Assembly (NCBI GenBank): GCA_004134985.1
Contig: REGQ01000002.1
Coordinates: 213,232-277,231, forward strand
Length of the DNA: 64,000 nucleotides
Source of the DNA: Paenibacillaceae bacterium
GTDB taxonomy: Bacteria; Bacillota; Bacilli; Paenibacillales; Paenibacillaceae
Reading direction: 5' to 3'
Part shown: piece after piece, positions 34,823 to 42,291 of the stretch
Layout of the letters: each line of letters opens with the position of its first letter
Position numbering within the stretch: the stretch's first letter is position 1
The notes under the pieces: generated by a model
Seen by the model: the letters and a program-made list of their open reading frames with translations, nothing else
The model's database searches: none
What the model was told of the DNA's origin: nothing
Program-made: the position numbers and the translations under genes

Positions 34823-35314
34823 TTAATCGATTGGCCACGTATTCAAACCGGAGTGGTAATGAAACTTAAGTTTGTAGAATCTTTTAGTAGGGTCAAAACC
34901 ATTTGCTTTGACTCTAAGGTATACGGTTGCTCCAACCGGTACCACGATTTGATCAAGATACCAATCTTTATCGTCATAGGTCAATGATGGATAGAATAGT
35001 TTAGTTTCATCGCCATCTGGGAGTTTAATCTTATATTCTGGATAAAAATTCTGCGGCGATGATCCCTCGACAATTGCATACATTACTCTCACTTTACTCG
35101 TTGTATTTGTCCATTTATACCAATCGACATCGTTAGCATTTGTCAGAAAAAACTCGAATGATTCAGTGCCTGAAGGCGTGAGCGGCATCGCCGTTTCCTC
35201 AGTATCATCAAATCCAATAGCAGTTGGAGTGATGTCGGTAGCAAAAGCAGACTGGGAAAGGACCATCACCATAGCTGTGAGCATGAGTACAATTAAATAT
35301 TTTTTAGCTTTCAT
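34823..35314 (-). CDS. Secreted protein of unknown function in the prophage
   Basis: 163 residues from ATG 35314 (CCGGAGGTAACG before it). Signal peptide with cleavage after Q-S-A-F-A. The mature part resembles a bacterial pre-peptidase C-terminal (PPC) beta-sandwich: N-D-V-D-W-Y-K-W, then V-P-V-G-A-T-V-Y-L-R-V-K. Such a gene between tail and lysis genes is typical of lysogenic conversion cargo. Ligand unknown. Confidence 0.65.
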   Translation of the reverse strand: MKAKKYLIVLMLTAMVMVLSQSAFATDITPTAIGFDDTEETAMPLTPSGTESFEFFLTNANDVDWYKWTNTTSKVRVMYAIVEGSSPQNFYPEYKIKLPDGDETKLFYPSLTYDDKDWYLDQIVVPVGATVYLRVKANGFDPTKRFYKLKFHYHSGLNTWPID

Positions 35315-35469
35315 CGTTACCTCCGGAATTGAGAGTTTTAAGATGCTGGCCAGCAATCTACCAATACACGACCATATTAATACAAATTCTGTAATAGGAC
35401 AAACTTCCTCTTACTTCCAATTTCGCTGCGAAATATGTCGAAATAGGAGGAAGCCCCGCGGGCTGTGAA

Positions 35470-35607
35470 TTATACCAGTTGTCCGTCTTTGTCCAAACCG
35501 AGCGCTGTCAACTCTGTCTCGACAGCAGCCTGCAGCGTCGCAGGAACCTGCGCGAATGTACGACGACCTGCAACGATCAGCGTCACATATACAGTTACGA
35601 TTGCCAT
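35470..35607 (-). CDS. CD1375-like small phage protein
   Basis: 45 residues from ATG 35607 (GGGAGGAGG upstream). Reads V-T-L-I-V-A-G-R-R-T-F-A-Q-V-P and L-T-A-L-G-L-D-K-D-G, the pattern of the short CD1375-type proteins found between tail and lysis modules of Firmicute phages. It marks the left edge of the lost tail region. Followed by a GC-rich hairpin (35450-35462). Confidence 0.65.
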   Translation of the reverse strand: MAIVTVYVTLIVAGRRTFAQVPATLQAAVETELTALGLDKDGQLV

Positions 35608-35669
35608 TTTGTATTTACCTCCTCCCAAAAGTAAATGGAGCCACAGCAGCACATTTTTTCAAAGTCAAT

Positions 35670-35920
35670 AACAAATTTAGCGATTTTGATAGGGAGATTG
35701 GCCAACCGCGAGCTGCGGGAACTAAAAAAGAATGCCACGCCTTATTCGACCCGATCTGGAAGCAGAACAAGCACATCAAGCGCGAACAGGCATACGGCAG
35801 GCTAGCAAATGTCTTGGGAATACCGCACAACGAATGCCATTTCGGATAGTTTGATAAAGAAATGCTGAAAAATGCATTGGTTATCCTTCGGCAGCCGGTC
35901 TGGTACAAAGGTGTGAGTTG
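35670..35920 (+). pseudogene. DUF3268-like zinc-finger phage protein fragment
   Basis: Plus-strand remnant: L-A-N-R-E-L-R-E-L-K in one frame, then after the A6 run K-E-C-H-A-L-F-D-P-I-W-K-Q and A-Y-G-R-L-A-N-V-L-G-I-P, a stop where Met is expected, then F-D-K-E-M-L-K. The order matches the C-terminal half of DUF3268-type proteins. Confidence 0.6.
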
Positions 35921-35923
35921 GCG

Positions 35924-36104
35924 ATGACCATACCACGCATCCTTCACTACCCCGGCAGTAAGTGGAGCCTGGCCAAATGGATCATCTCGCAGATGCGCCG
36001 CATCAGACGTATCTGGAGCCGTATTTCGGCTCCGGTGCGCTACTCTTCAGCAAAGAGCGCAGCCCATTGGAAACGGTGAATGATATTGACGGCGAGATCG
36101 CACA
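35924..36104 (+). pseudogene. D12-class DNA adenine methylase fragment
   Basis: Reads I-L-H-Y-P-G-S-K-W-S-L-A-K-W-I-I (SAM-binding P-G-x-K) and, after a frameshift near 35985, P-H-Q-T-Y-L-E-P-Y-F-G-S-G-A-L-L-F with V-N-D-I-D-G-E-I. Only the first ~60 residues remain. It is joined head-on to a minus-strand portal fragment at about 36105, a deletion or rearrangement joint. Confidence 0.7.
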
Positions 36105-36187
36105 TTGGTGCTGTAACTCAATGGCTCCGTGATGATGATCTGCTGCCGCTCAATGGCTGGCTGTATCTTCAACATCTTCATAATCAT
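36105..36187 (-). pseudogene. Phage portal protein, N-terminal stub
   Basis: From ATG 36187: M-I-M-K-M-L-K-I-Q-P-A-I-E-R-Q-Q and I-I-I-T-E-P-L-S-Y-S-T-N, a portal-like beginning, then cut at the methylase joint. Its frame is continuous with the terminase tail upstream. Confidence 0.5.
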
Positions 36188-37434
36188 GTTCTTCACCCCA
36201 TCCCAAAGTCCGATTGTTCTCCCCCCTAACAGGTACATGGTTTCGGCTACGCCTGTCGTCGCATCTGGAGCATCGTCGTGAGCGTTCTTCCCTTCACGCT
36301 GGTAGCTGGTCATAGCCTTATAGTAATCCGGCCAACAATCTCGCCAGTTAACTGGATAATAAATGTGCTGCATGGCCCATGTCGCATTGGAGACGATCCG
36401 CGCCACTTTGTTTTTCGACTGATGGACCAGGTCACGTCCGTCCGTTTGCTCCGCAGCTTCGTCTCCAAAATTCGCTTCACATTCCGCGTGCGAAGGCCCG
36501 ACCACCACTATTGGACTCAATACGCTCCTTGTTTATCTCAAACGAAAAAAGAGCCTGTGCGACTGCGGGCTCCGTGATCTCCATCGGCTGCTTGGTATAG
36601 ATGACATCCAGAACGTAGGCTTCTTTTTGATATACGCCCCAAATGATATTACATAAGTAGTCACCGCCCTGATCGGCTGTGTCACAATAAGAGTAAATAC
36701 CCATGAAGTCCTTCGGTAGCTCCGTATATGTCTTGAAGCTGCTGTACAGCTTGCCTTTGATGTCGATCGGGATCTGCTGATAGTTCGCGCTGGCAATGTC
36801 CTCACCCATAGCTCGAACCTTCATGTCGTATGACTCGCGGGACAGCACTTCCTCACAAAGCATCGTGCCGTCATCCTGCAGCGCCTTCATGCTCAAATGC
36901 CGGACTTCCTTCTTCTCCTCGGCAAAATGCTCCAGAGCACGCCCGGCCAAGTCGCCTGTTGCCCAGCGTGTCATGATAATGATGATCTTGCCGCCTTCCT
37001 CCAAGCGGGAAAGCATTGTATTTGTGAACCAGTCCCAATGTTTCTCCAACGTGTTCTCGTTGTTGGCTTCCTCGGCATTCTTAATCAAGTCATCTATAAT
37101 CAACAGCGTCGCACCGAAGCCAGTAGCTGTGCCGGTAGGTGATGTGGCTAGGTAGTTGATATAGCCGCCTTCAAGGCTCCAAAGGTTCATGGCTCCATCG
37201 CCTCGTGCCGTCAATATCTAATCGATTTGTGCAATGAGATGCAGGATTTCTATGAGTCGGATGACGATATTTTAATTGTCAATGAGCCACCCCGGCATGG
37301 TAAGAGCCGGACGGCTTCCATGTTCGCACATCGTCTTTGTAAAAGTCGGACGCCATCGCCTGGCACAAGCCAAAAAACTCACGCCTTGCCAATTCCATCT
37401 TGGCGTAGTGCTTAATCGTCTCGCGGTCAATCAT
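36188..37434 (-). pseudogene. Terminase large subunit, frameshifted and internally inverted
   Basis: Starts at ATG 37434 overlapping the small-subunit stop: M-I-D-R-E-T-I-K-H-Y-A-K and A-M-A-S-D-F-Y-K-D-D. The next ~130 bases, with Walker A N-E-P-P-R-H-G-K-S, are inverted. The minus-strand reading resumes with G-D-G-A-M-N-L-W-S-L-E-G-G, Walker B-like L-L-I-I-D-D-L, and the nuclease region (Y-S-Y-C-D-T-A-D, Q-S-K-N-K-V-A-R, N-A-H-D-D-A-P-D-A). At least two frameshifts lie between 36420 and 36500. DNA packaging by this protein is impossible. Confidence 0.85.
37207..37336 (+). other. Inverted segment inside the terminase pseudogene
   Basis: The plus strand here reads R-Q-Y-L-I-D-L-C-N-E-M-Q-D-F-Y and I-V-N-E-P-P-R-H-G-K-S-R-T-A-S-M, the terminase ATP-binding segment, while both flanks encode terminase on the minus strand. 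Flipped back, the left flank ending F-Y-K-D-D joins C-R-Q-Y-L-I-D-L. About 45 codons after R-T-A-S-M-F-A are missing. Confidence 0.8.
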
Positions 37435-37921
37435 CACGAATCAGCTTCCTCAGTTCGTCCGTTGTCAGGCCTTGAAGCGGGTTATTCACGTCCACGCTGC
37501 CGCTGTGGCCAATCTCCTGTTTATCCCGCCAGCCATCAGGACGGCGATTCTTCAGCCAGAAGATTTGTGCCGTCGTGTCCCCATGTACCTCTTTCGTGAC
37601 TCGCTTTGTTTTAACCATAACCGTTTTGAGTTGTCCTGATTCAGGATCAATCATTTTATCTGACTCTTTGGTCACCTCGTCATATTGATATCCAAGCGCA
37701 CGCTTAAGTAAAGCATTCTCGACATGACGGTCGACGACCTCTTTGCCCTTTTTTAGGGCGTCAGAAATGTCTGGGAACCGATTCTTCCATTCATACAGCG
37801 TTTGGCGCTTAACGCCCATGTTATCGGCAATCTGTTCATCCGTCAGTCCGTCGCGTGCCCAGCCTTCCAGGAGTATGAGCCCTTCTGGCATAAGCCAAGC
37901 ATGAAATTTTCCTTTCGCCAT
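37427..37921 (-). CDS. Phage terminase small subunit
   Basis: 164 residues, intact. An N-terminal helix-turn-helix (G-L-T-D-E-Q-I-A-D-N-M-G-V-K-R-Q-T-L-Y-E) binds the packaging site, and the C-terminal part (D-T-T-A-Q-I-F-W-L-K-N-R-R-P-D-G-W-R-D-K) is the standard terS tail. It overlaps the terminase large subunit start by 8 bases. Its partner is destroyed. Confidence 0.88.
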   Translation of the reverse strand: MAKGKFHAWLMPEGLILLEGWARDGLTDEQIADNMGVKRQTLYEWKNRFPDISDALKKGKEVVDRHVENALLKRALGYQYDEVTKESDKMIDPESGQLKTVMVKTKRVTKEVHGDTTAQIFWLKNRRPDGWRDKQEIGHSGSVDVNNPLQGLTTDELRKLIRDD

Positions 37922-37999
37922 CTAGCTCACCTCCATGTTTAAGACTGTTCAAGATTTGTATATACTATATCCAGCTCCACGAGAAAGGAGTGTAACCGG

Positions 38000-38059
38000 A
38001 TGTGGTTTAAGTTTTGGCGTTGGAAAATCGCCGTTATCATCATCCGGGTCGAAGAATAA
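38000..38059 (+). CDS. 19-codon Trp-rich hydrophobic peptide
   Basis: AAAGGAG ten bases before ATG 38000; the peptide begins M-W-F-K-F-W-R-W-K and continues as a short hydrophobic stretch ending R-V-E-E. A TATACT -10 with TTTAAG 17 bases further upstream lies at about 37946-37974. It is encoded at the head of a short, highly structured transcript that ends in a strong terminator, opposite to terS. Too short for a family call. Confidence 0.5.
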   Translation: MWFKFWRWKIAVIIIRVEE

Positions 38060-38062
38060 ATT

Positions 38063-38153
38063 TTCTCGACCCTTGAAGGAAAAGGGTCGCATCCCATGCG
38101 GATGCGTGGTTGAGATAAATGGCCCCCGGAAGAATCGGGGGTCTTTTTGCATT
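38063..38153 (+). ncRNA. Structured RNA 3' of the 19-codon peptide, with terminator
   Basis: CTC...GAG closes two adjacent hairpins, GACCC/GGGTC and GCATCC/GGATGC, forming a predicted three-way junction. Then comes the terminator CCCCC-GGAAGAATC-GGGGG-TCTTTTT (38123-38147). It could be a regulatory RNA, a type I toxin mRNA 3' UTR or an attenuator; the fold is read by eye. Confidence 0.5.
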
Positions 38154-38157
38154 ACTA

Positions 38158-38186
38158 TGGCAAAAGAAAAAGCACCCGAAGGTGCT
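38158..38186 (-). terminator. Cargo terminator T2 (GCACC-TTC-GGGTGC)
   Basis: Minus-strand copy of the repeated hairpin, followed by TTTTTCTTTTGCC, directly after the gene at 38188. Confidence 0.8.
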
Positions 38187-38187
38187 T

Positions 38188-38562
38188 TTAATTGCTGTTG
38201 CTGTTTTCTATAAATTTTCTAATGCCTACACAAACAGATCTAAACCTTTCATAAGAGCCATGCAACCATGACGTATTATCGTCATTTTCGGTTATTACCT
38301 TTTTGAGTTGAAACTTAAAATCCCCATAGCTTTTAAAAAAGGGCTCTATCTCATAATGCTGAATATCCTCATGTAATTCATAAAGCTTCCTTGCTTCCAA
38401 AAAGGCGACAAAAGACATGTTTAAGTATCCGAGAGACAATTGATAACTAATCGGAGCTTCATAATTTTCCAAGACTTCATAAGCATCATTAGCATCAGAA
38501 AGAACATTCTCCAATAAATCTAGAAATTCAGCTCTTTTTACCTTCCATTCTCTATCATCCAA
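38188..38562 (-). CDS. Small helical cargo protein, unknown
   Basis: 124 residues from a TTG at 38562 with GGAGGTGAT eight bases before (an ATG is absent nearby). Highly helical, acidic N-terminus (D-D-R-E-W-K-V-K-R-A-E-F-L-D-L-L-E), no membrane helix, AT-rich. It ends in repeated terminator T2 and is divergent from the small phage gene at 38644. No family recognised. Confidence 0.6.
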   Translation of the reverse strand: MDDREWKVKRAEFLDLLENVLSDANDAYEVLENYEAPISYQLSLGYLNMSFVAFLEARKLYELHEDIQHYEIEPFFKSYGDFKFQLKKVITENDDNTSWLHGSYERFRSVCVGIRKFIENSNSN

Positions 38563-38643
38563 CTTCGATCACCTCCGCACAACAATCATACATCATCTTC
38601 CAATAACCGACAATCTATGATATACGTGTATAGGGGTGATTTT

Positions 38644-38844
38644 ATGAAATCAAGAACGGTGCTTGAAACCGCCGCTGATATCAACGAAGCTTTTCTAAAT
38701 GGTCTTCACGTCGAAGTCTGGCAGGATGGCCACATTGAAGATTACGGCGGTCCGATCGAGCGACACATAAAGATGCAATCAAGATTAACGGCATGTACTA
38801 TGTAAAAGCCCATTATGAATTTCGCATTAAAAAAAGCACCGGTT
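38644..38844 (+). pseudogene. Small phage protein, frameshifted
   Basis: ATG 38644 (GGGGTGAT before it) reads M-K-S-R-T-V-L-E-T-A-A-D-I-N-E-A and V-E-V-W-Q-D-G-H-I-E-D-Y-G-G-P-I-E. Then one base is missing near 38758 and the next frame continues T-H-K-D-A-I-K-I-N-G-M-Y-Y-V-K-A to a TAG at 38844. The reading frame break makes a short, altered product. Confidence 0.65.
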
Positions 38845-38851
38845 AGGGTAC
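38828..38851 (-). terminator. Terminator T5 of the gene at 38852
   Basis: Minus-strand AGTACC / GGTGCT stem followed by T7; a weaker relative of the T1-T4 module. Confidence 0.6.
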
Positions 38852-39586
38852 TCAAACCTTGCATCTGTTCATAAGACTATACAGTAATTCACCAGGAGGA
38901 GTTAATCTATATCTTACATCAATCTCCAAATTCTCTATGGTAGAATCCAACTCATTCAAAAGCTGTCCAAGTTCAGGCGTCTTTATTATAATATTATTTA
39001 CAACTGATTTCTCAAGAGTCATTAAAACACTGACTTCACTTTTTCCGGCTTTTTCAAAATACGTTCGATATGTCCAATCATTAAAAAATAATTGTTTTTG
39101 AGATGTATGTAAGAAAAATTCATGAATAACCCTGTAATTATCAATATCAGTGTCTGAAAAGTTAGCTAAAGCTTCAAAACATACTAATTGTTCGTGACTT
39201 AACTCTTCTTTGGTATTCACAATGGAATTTAGTATACTACCCATAATAGTACAAGCTTTTTTTGATTGAGTAAACAATACTTTTGAAATAGTATCTGCTA
39301 TAAATTCTGCTTTTGTTTCATCATTCACGTACTCTATTAACCGTTCCAGTTGTTTTTCTGTGGGATCTGTTTCTGAGCTGAATCCCTTCAGAAATGCCTC
39401 ATATCTTTTTTGCATTATGATGGATGTTGCCTTTTTAGCAAACCCAATAACTTGGAACAAATCACCTAACAATTCCATAGCATTAGGAACAGGGATATTT
39501 TCCTTACTATTTAAATAATTTCCAATGTGACTTTCAAACTTCTTCCATATCTCTGATGTGTGCCCTAGTAACTTTCCAGTATCCAT
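38852..39586 (-). CDS. All-helical cargo protein, unknown
   Basis: 244 residues, ATG 39586 with GGGAGGAG upstream. Predominantly helical, strongly AT-rich (L-L-G-H-T-S-E-I-W-K-K-F-E, then F-A-K-K-A-T-S-I-I-M-Q-K-R-Y-E), with no signal peptide; a mildly hydrophobic helix lies near residues 45-60. It uses the same upstream leader as the DUF898 gene of the left element, so it occupies an equivalent cargo slot. No family recognised; a phage-exclusion role is possible from context only. Confidence 0.65.
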   Translation of the reverse strand: MDTGKLLGHTSEIWKKFESHIGNYLNSKENIPVPNAMELLGDLFQVIGFAKKATSIIMQKRYEAFLKGFSSETDPTEKQLERLIEYVNDETKAEFIADTISKVLFTQSKKACTIMGSILNSIVNTKEELSHEQLVCFEALANFSDTDIDNYRVIHEFFLHTSQKQLFFNDWTYRTYFEKAGKSEVSVLMTLEKSVVNNIIIKTPELGQLLNELDSTIENLEIDVRYRLTPPGELLYSLMNRCKV

Positions 39587-39662
39587 ATTTTATATTCTCC
39601 TCCCTCTGTTACAATTCGACACAAGGTAAGGATTTCCTTCAAATATTTACAAATTAAAACTG

Positions 39663-39755
39663 CCCCCGAAGGAGCGGCTAAGAAAGGAGGGAGAACCCTT
39701 TGTTGCATTTCGTTCATGTTATAAATATATCATGATTAATCAATACCGTGGGTGT
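39663..39755 (-). repeat. Shared cargo leader, copy 2
   Basis: Counterpart of 25360-25443: CCCCCGAAGGA, GAAAGGAGGG, TTCATGTTATAA, ATATCA and ATACCGTGGGTGT in order, upstream of the 39586 gene. Confidence 0.7.
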
Positions 39756-39779
39756 CATCAAAGTGCCCTCTTTATCTAA

Positions 39780-40040
39780 CCCGGCTGCGTGCCACCGCCC
39801 TAATCGGCCTTACGTAAGCTTGGCTGTGATATACAGGAGCTGCGTTCTGCTTCCTGTAAAAGCTCTTGAACTCACCGCGCCGTTTAAGAACCTCTGCTAT
39901 CGATAGATCAACGCCCTAAGTGTAGGTCGACGATTGACCCAGTCAATAATGCTGCGAACGATTGGCCGGAGGCGTTTCAACAATTCTTCCCATAACGCTT
40001 TAATTGCTCTGTACAATTCTTGTGCCTTCTCCGTATTCAT
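39780..40040 (-). pseudogene. Phage protein with nonsense and frameshift mutations
   Basis: ATG 40040 with GGAAAGGAG upstream reads M-N-T-E-K-A-Q-E-L-Y-R-A-I-K and I-V-R-S-I-I-D-W-V-N-R-R-P, to a TAG at 39897 (47 codons). Past it, first in frame (R-F-L-N-G) and then in another frame (E-F-K-S-F-Y-R-K-Q-N-A-A-P-V-Y), coding runs to about 39780. Confidence 0.6.
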
Positions 40041-40063
40041 CACATCCATCTCCTTTCCTTTTT

Positions 40064-40092
40064 GGGCGAAAGAAAAAGCACCTGTGCGGTGC
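40064..40092 (-). terminator. Cargo terminator T3 (AGCACC-GCACA-GGTGCT)
   Basis: Minus-strand copy of the repeated module with a different loop, followed by TTTTTCTTTCGCCC, right after the gene at 40093. Confidence 0.78.
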
Positions 40093-40611
40093 TTAAAGTT
40101 GCTTCACGAGATTTTCTATCTGGTTACCTGCCTGAAAACAGTGTGCTTTAGTGGAAGAAGGGTTTTCGTTGTAGATTTTTGTACTAAACTCATTTTTTTC
40201 TTTATCGAACCAAAGCAGACTGTAATGCTCATCGAATACTCTCCATATTTTTTTAATAACCTCTACTTTATTAGGCAAGTATTTACCTAATTCATATTCC
40301 GTCAGTTGGAATAAACCTCTGGCGTTTTGCAGGGTATGAGGATTAAGTTCTGTATACTGACCTTGTACTGCTGCTTGAATGTAGTTAGCCTCTTTCCTTA
40401 CTCGCTCTAAGTATAATTTTGAAAGAAAAGCCCTTTCCTCTTCCTCCTTCTGTTCTTGTCTTTGTTGCATATCTTGACTGACCTTTGCAACTTCGGCACT
40501 TTTTTCCGCAGCTCTAGCGCTTTTATCCCCTACACGCCACAGGAACCAACTGAAAAGAGCAGTTATAACGATTCCAATAAGGGAAATCCAATGATCTACA
40601 GTTAAACACAT
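40093..40611 (-). CDS. Membrane-anchored coiled-coil cargo protein, unknown
   Basis: 172 residues. One N-terminal membrane helix (about 7-27, W-I-S-L-I-G-I-V-I-T-A-L-F), then an Ala/Glu/Gln coiled coil (A-A-E-K-S-A-E-V-A-K-V-S, Q-R-Q-E-Q-K-E-E-E-E) and a C-terminal helical domain. GGAGGAG lies upstream of the ATG. The layout recalls bitopic phage-exclusion proteins, but no domain is recognised. Ends in repeated terminator T3. Confidence 0.6.
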   Translation of the reverse strand: MCLTVDHWISLIGIVITALFSWFLWRVGDKSARAAEKSAEVAKVSQDMQQRQEQKEEEERAFLSKLYLERVRKEANYIQAAVQGQYTELNPHTLQNARGLFQLTEYELGKYLPNKVEVIKKIWRVFDEHYSLLWFDKEKNEFSTKIYNENPSSTKAHCFQAGNQIENLVKQL

Positions 40612-40679
40612 AAAAAACCTCTCCTCCTTTTTTAGTAATCATACACCGTCTAACAAAATCAGACAATATATGACATTGG

Positions 40680-41118
40680 TCAAGGGAGGAATTGGAGAAG
40701 TATCAGCCCCCTCCGCTTACTCCGCCCGATCCGCTGAAAGCCCGCGGACAAAAAACAAAAGCCCGGATTCGAGCTCCGGACTTTCGATTGATCAACATAT
40801 GTGATTATGCCATCTGGCGGTGGCTGGCCCCATTCAGCCAATGTTGCGTTCACTGCTGCGCGAATGTCGCTGGACAGGTGCTGAGACTCATTGCGGAAGA
40901 TCGTGCATTCCCAAGCCTTCAGACCGTCATCTCTGATTCCCGACCAGGTCACCCATACTGCATCGCCTGCTGCCGTTCTCAACACAAGATTGCGGCCAGG
41001 CCGACAGAACATTGTGGCTCCGACATGCTGCCGCGAGTAATGCCGATCGGTGAGTTTCCGGCATGCACGATCACCTTTATGCGTCAGCAGCCACTGATAT
41101 CGAGCATCATTTGCGGCA
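40680..41118 (-). pseudogene. Phage protein lacking its 5' end
   Basis: Reads Y-Q-W-L-L-T-H-K-G-D-R-A-C-R-K-L from about 41105, then L-V-L-R-T-A-A-G-D-A-V-W-V-T-W and V-R-S-S-N-P-G-F-C-F-L-S-A-G-F, ending at 40680. The frame is intact, but no start codon precedes it before the junction with terminator T4; an internal ATG at 41012 would give 110 residues. It looks 5'-truncated by cassette exchange. Confidence 0.6.
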
Positions 41119-41147
41119 AGATGACGCCCCCTTGTGTTAAGTTGGTT

Positions 41148-41190
41148 TTGGGCAAAAGAAAAAGCACCCGAAGGTGCCTATATGGTGCTA
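41148..41190 (-). terminator. Cargo terminator T4 (GCACC-TTC-GGGTGC) without a gene
   Basis: Nearly identical to T1 (including the ATATGGTGC flank), but no cargo gene remains upstream of it on the minus strand. It abuts the truncated phage gene. Confidence 0.75.
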
Positions 41191-41382
41191 CAAGATGTCA
41201 AGACAGTTATTTTAATATAGTTAAGGTATGAAATGATTCACAAGTATTTTATGAGGCTTCAATAATAGTGATCGTATACCTTGTTCGAGATGGAATAAAG
41301 GTTAATTATCCCCAGCATTGTGTTGTCCACAAGTGGCGGACAAAGCTCGAGCGAAGGCGCGGGAGGAAAGGTTCTTCCTCCG

Positions 41383-41669
41383 TTATACCGATGGGGATTT
41401 AAGCACGACTTCACGGTTATACACCGCAGCTGGTGTGTGCCTCTGCAGAGACTGGTGCGGCAAATAATCATTATGAAGATGAATGTAGCTGCGAATGCCG
41501 TTCCGAGCCTCACGTGGTTCTGAACCGCTTCGCTTTTCCACCTGGTGAGGACATTCGCATGAATGCCATTCTCAGCCGCCAGCTGGGAAACCGACTTTTC
41601 TTCCTTCAATATTTCCAGCACTAGACGCGCTTTTTCTTCGGGAGTGAACTTCCTTCGTGTAGGTTTCAT
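41383..41669 (-). mobile_element. IS3-family relic: OrfA start fused to OrfB end
   Basis: From ATG 41669: F-T-P-E-E-K-A-R-L-V-L-E-I-L-K-E and the HTH Q-L-A-A-E-N-G-I-H-A-N-V-L-T-R-W, then a jump into the C-terminal OrfB segment (H-N-D-Y-L-P-H-Q-S-L-Q-R-H-T-P-A) in the next frame, stopping at 41383. Roughly 1 kb between them is deleted, so it is inert. Confidence 0.8.
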
Positions 41670-41724
41670 ACAACAAGATACTCCTTTTTCGCTGTCTAGT
41701 TTCTATGTAGCATTATACATTGCC

Positions 41725-42175
41725 GTGCTTGTGTACAGCGGTGGAAAAAGTCTTCATGCTATTGTCAGGGTGGAAGCAGCCAATTACGACGAGTATCGGA
41801 AACGTGTGGACTACCTATACAACGTTTGTAAGAAGAACGGGCTGAACATCGACAACCAGAACCGGAATCCTTCCCGGGCGAGCGCAGATCAGATCATTTT
41901 TCAGAACTATTTGGGTAACTATTTAACCCCTTCAACAGTCCGTGACTCCTCTAAAGACTATTGCAAAAAAGCGGGGGTTGGGTATAAAGGCACACATGTC
42001 TTCAGACATACCCATGTCGTGCTGCTCCTCGAAGCTGGGGCCAACATCAAGTTTATCTCAACGACTGGGGCACAAATCGGTTAAGATAACCGCCGACACT
42101 TACCTCGACCTCACTGAAAAAATAGAAAAAGGCGAACTTAAAAAGTTCGCCTCCTATACTACGAGGAAAGTTTGA
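41725..42175 (+). pseudogene. Chimera of phage primase fragment and tyrosine integrase C-terminus
   Basis: First ~50 codons (S-G-G-K-S-L-H-A-I-V-R-V, then Y-R-K-R-V-D-Y-L-Y and Q-N-R-N-P-S-R) match phage primase/replication proteins. After N-P-S-R the frame continues into integrase (I-I-F-Q-N-Y-L-G-N-Y-L, then H-V-F-R-H-T-H with catalytic His/Arg). A 2-base loss near 42058 shifts the frame before Q-R-L-G-H-K-S, and the catalytic Tyr (A-D-T-Y-L-D-L) lies in the other frame, ending at 42175. Confidence 0.8.
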
Positions 42176-42216
42176 GTCGGCACAAATTCGGCACGACCCC
42201 TTTTCCTCCCTCTCCT

Positions 42217-42291
42217 AACCCACGCAAAACGTTGCTACATCAACGTTTTTTGCAGTTTAACCAATACTTCCTTCCATCTCGTACTTGATGA
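42217..42291. repeat. att-like repeat C, overlapping the intact sufB 3' end
   Basis: Contains the last 11 codons and stop of sufB plus the AAACGTTG/CAACGTTT hairpin that serves as its terminator. Repeats A and B are copies. This is the right junction, where the element end restores the sufB tail. Confidence 0.82.

Noticed and set aside
37949-38152. Minus-strand 67-codon frame opposite the 19-codon peptide unit
   Set aside because: No ribosome site, and its sequence is the complement of the structured RNA and its terminator.
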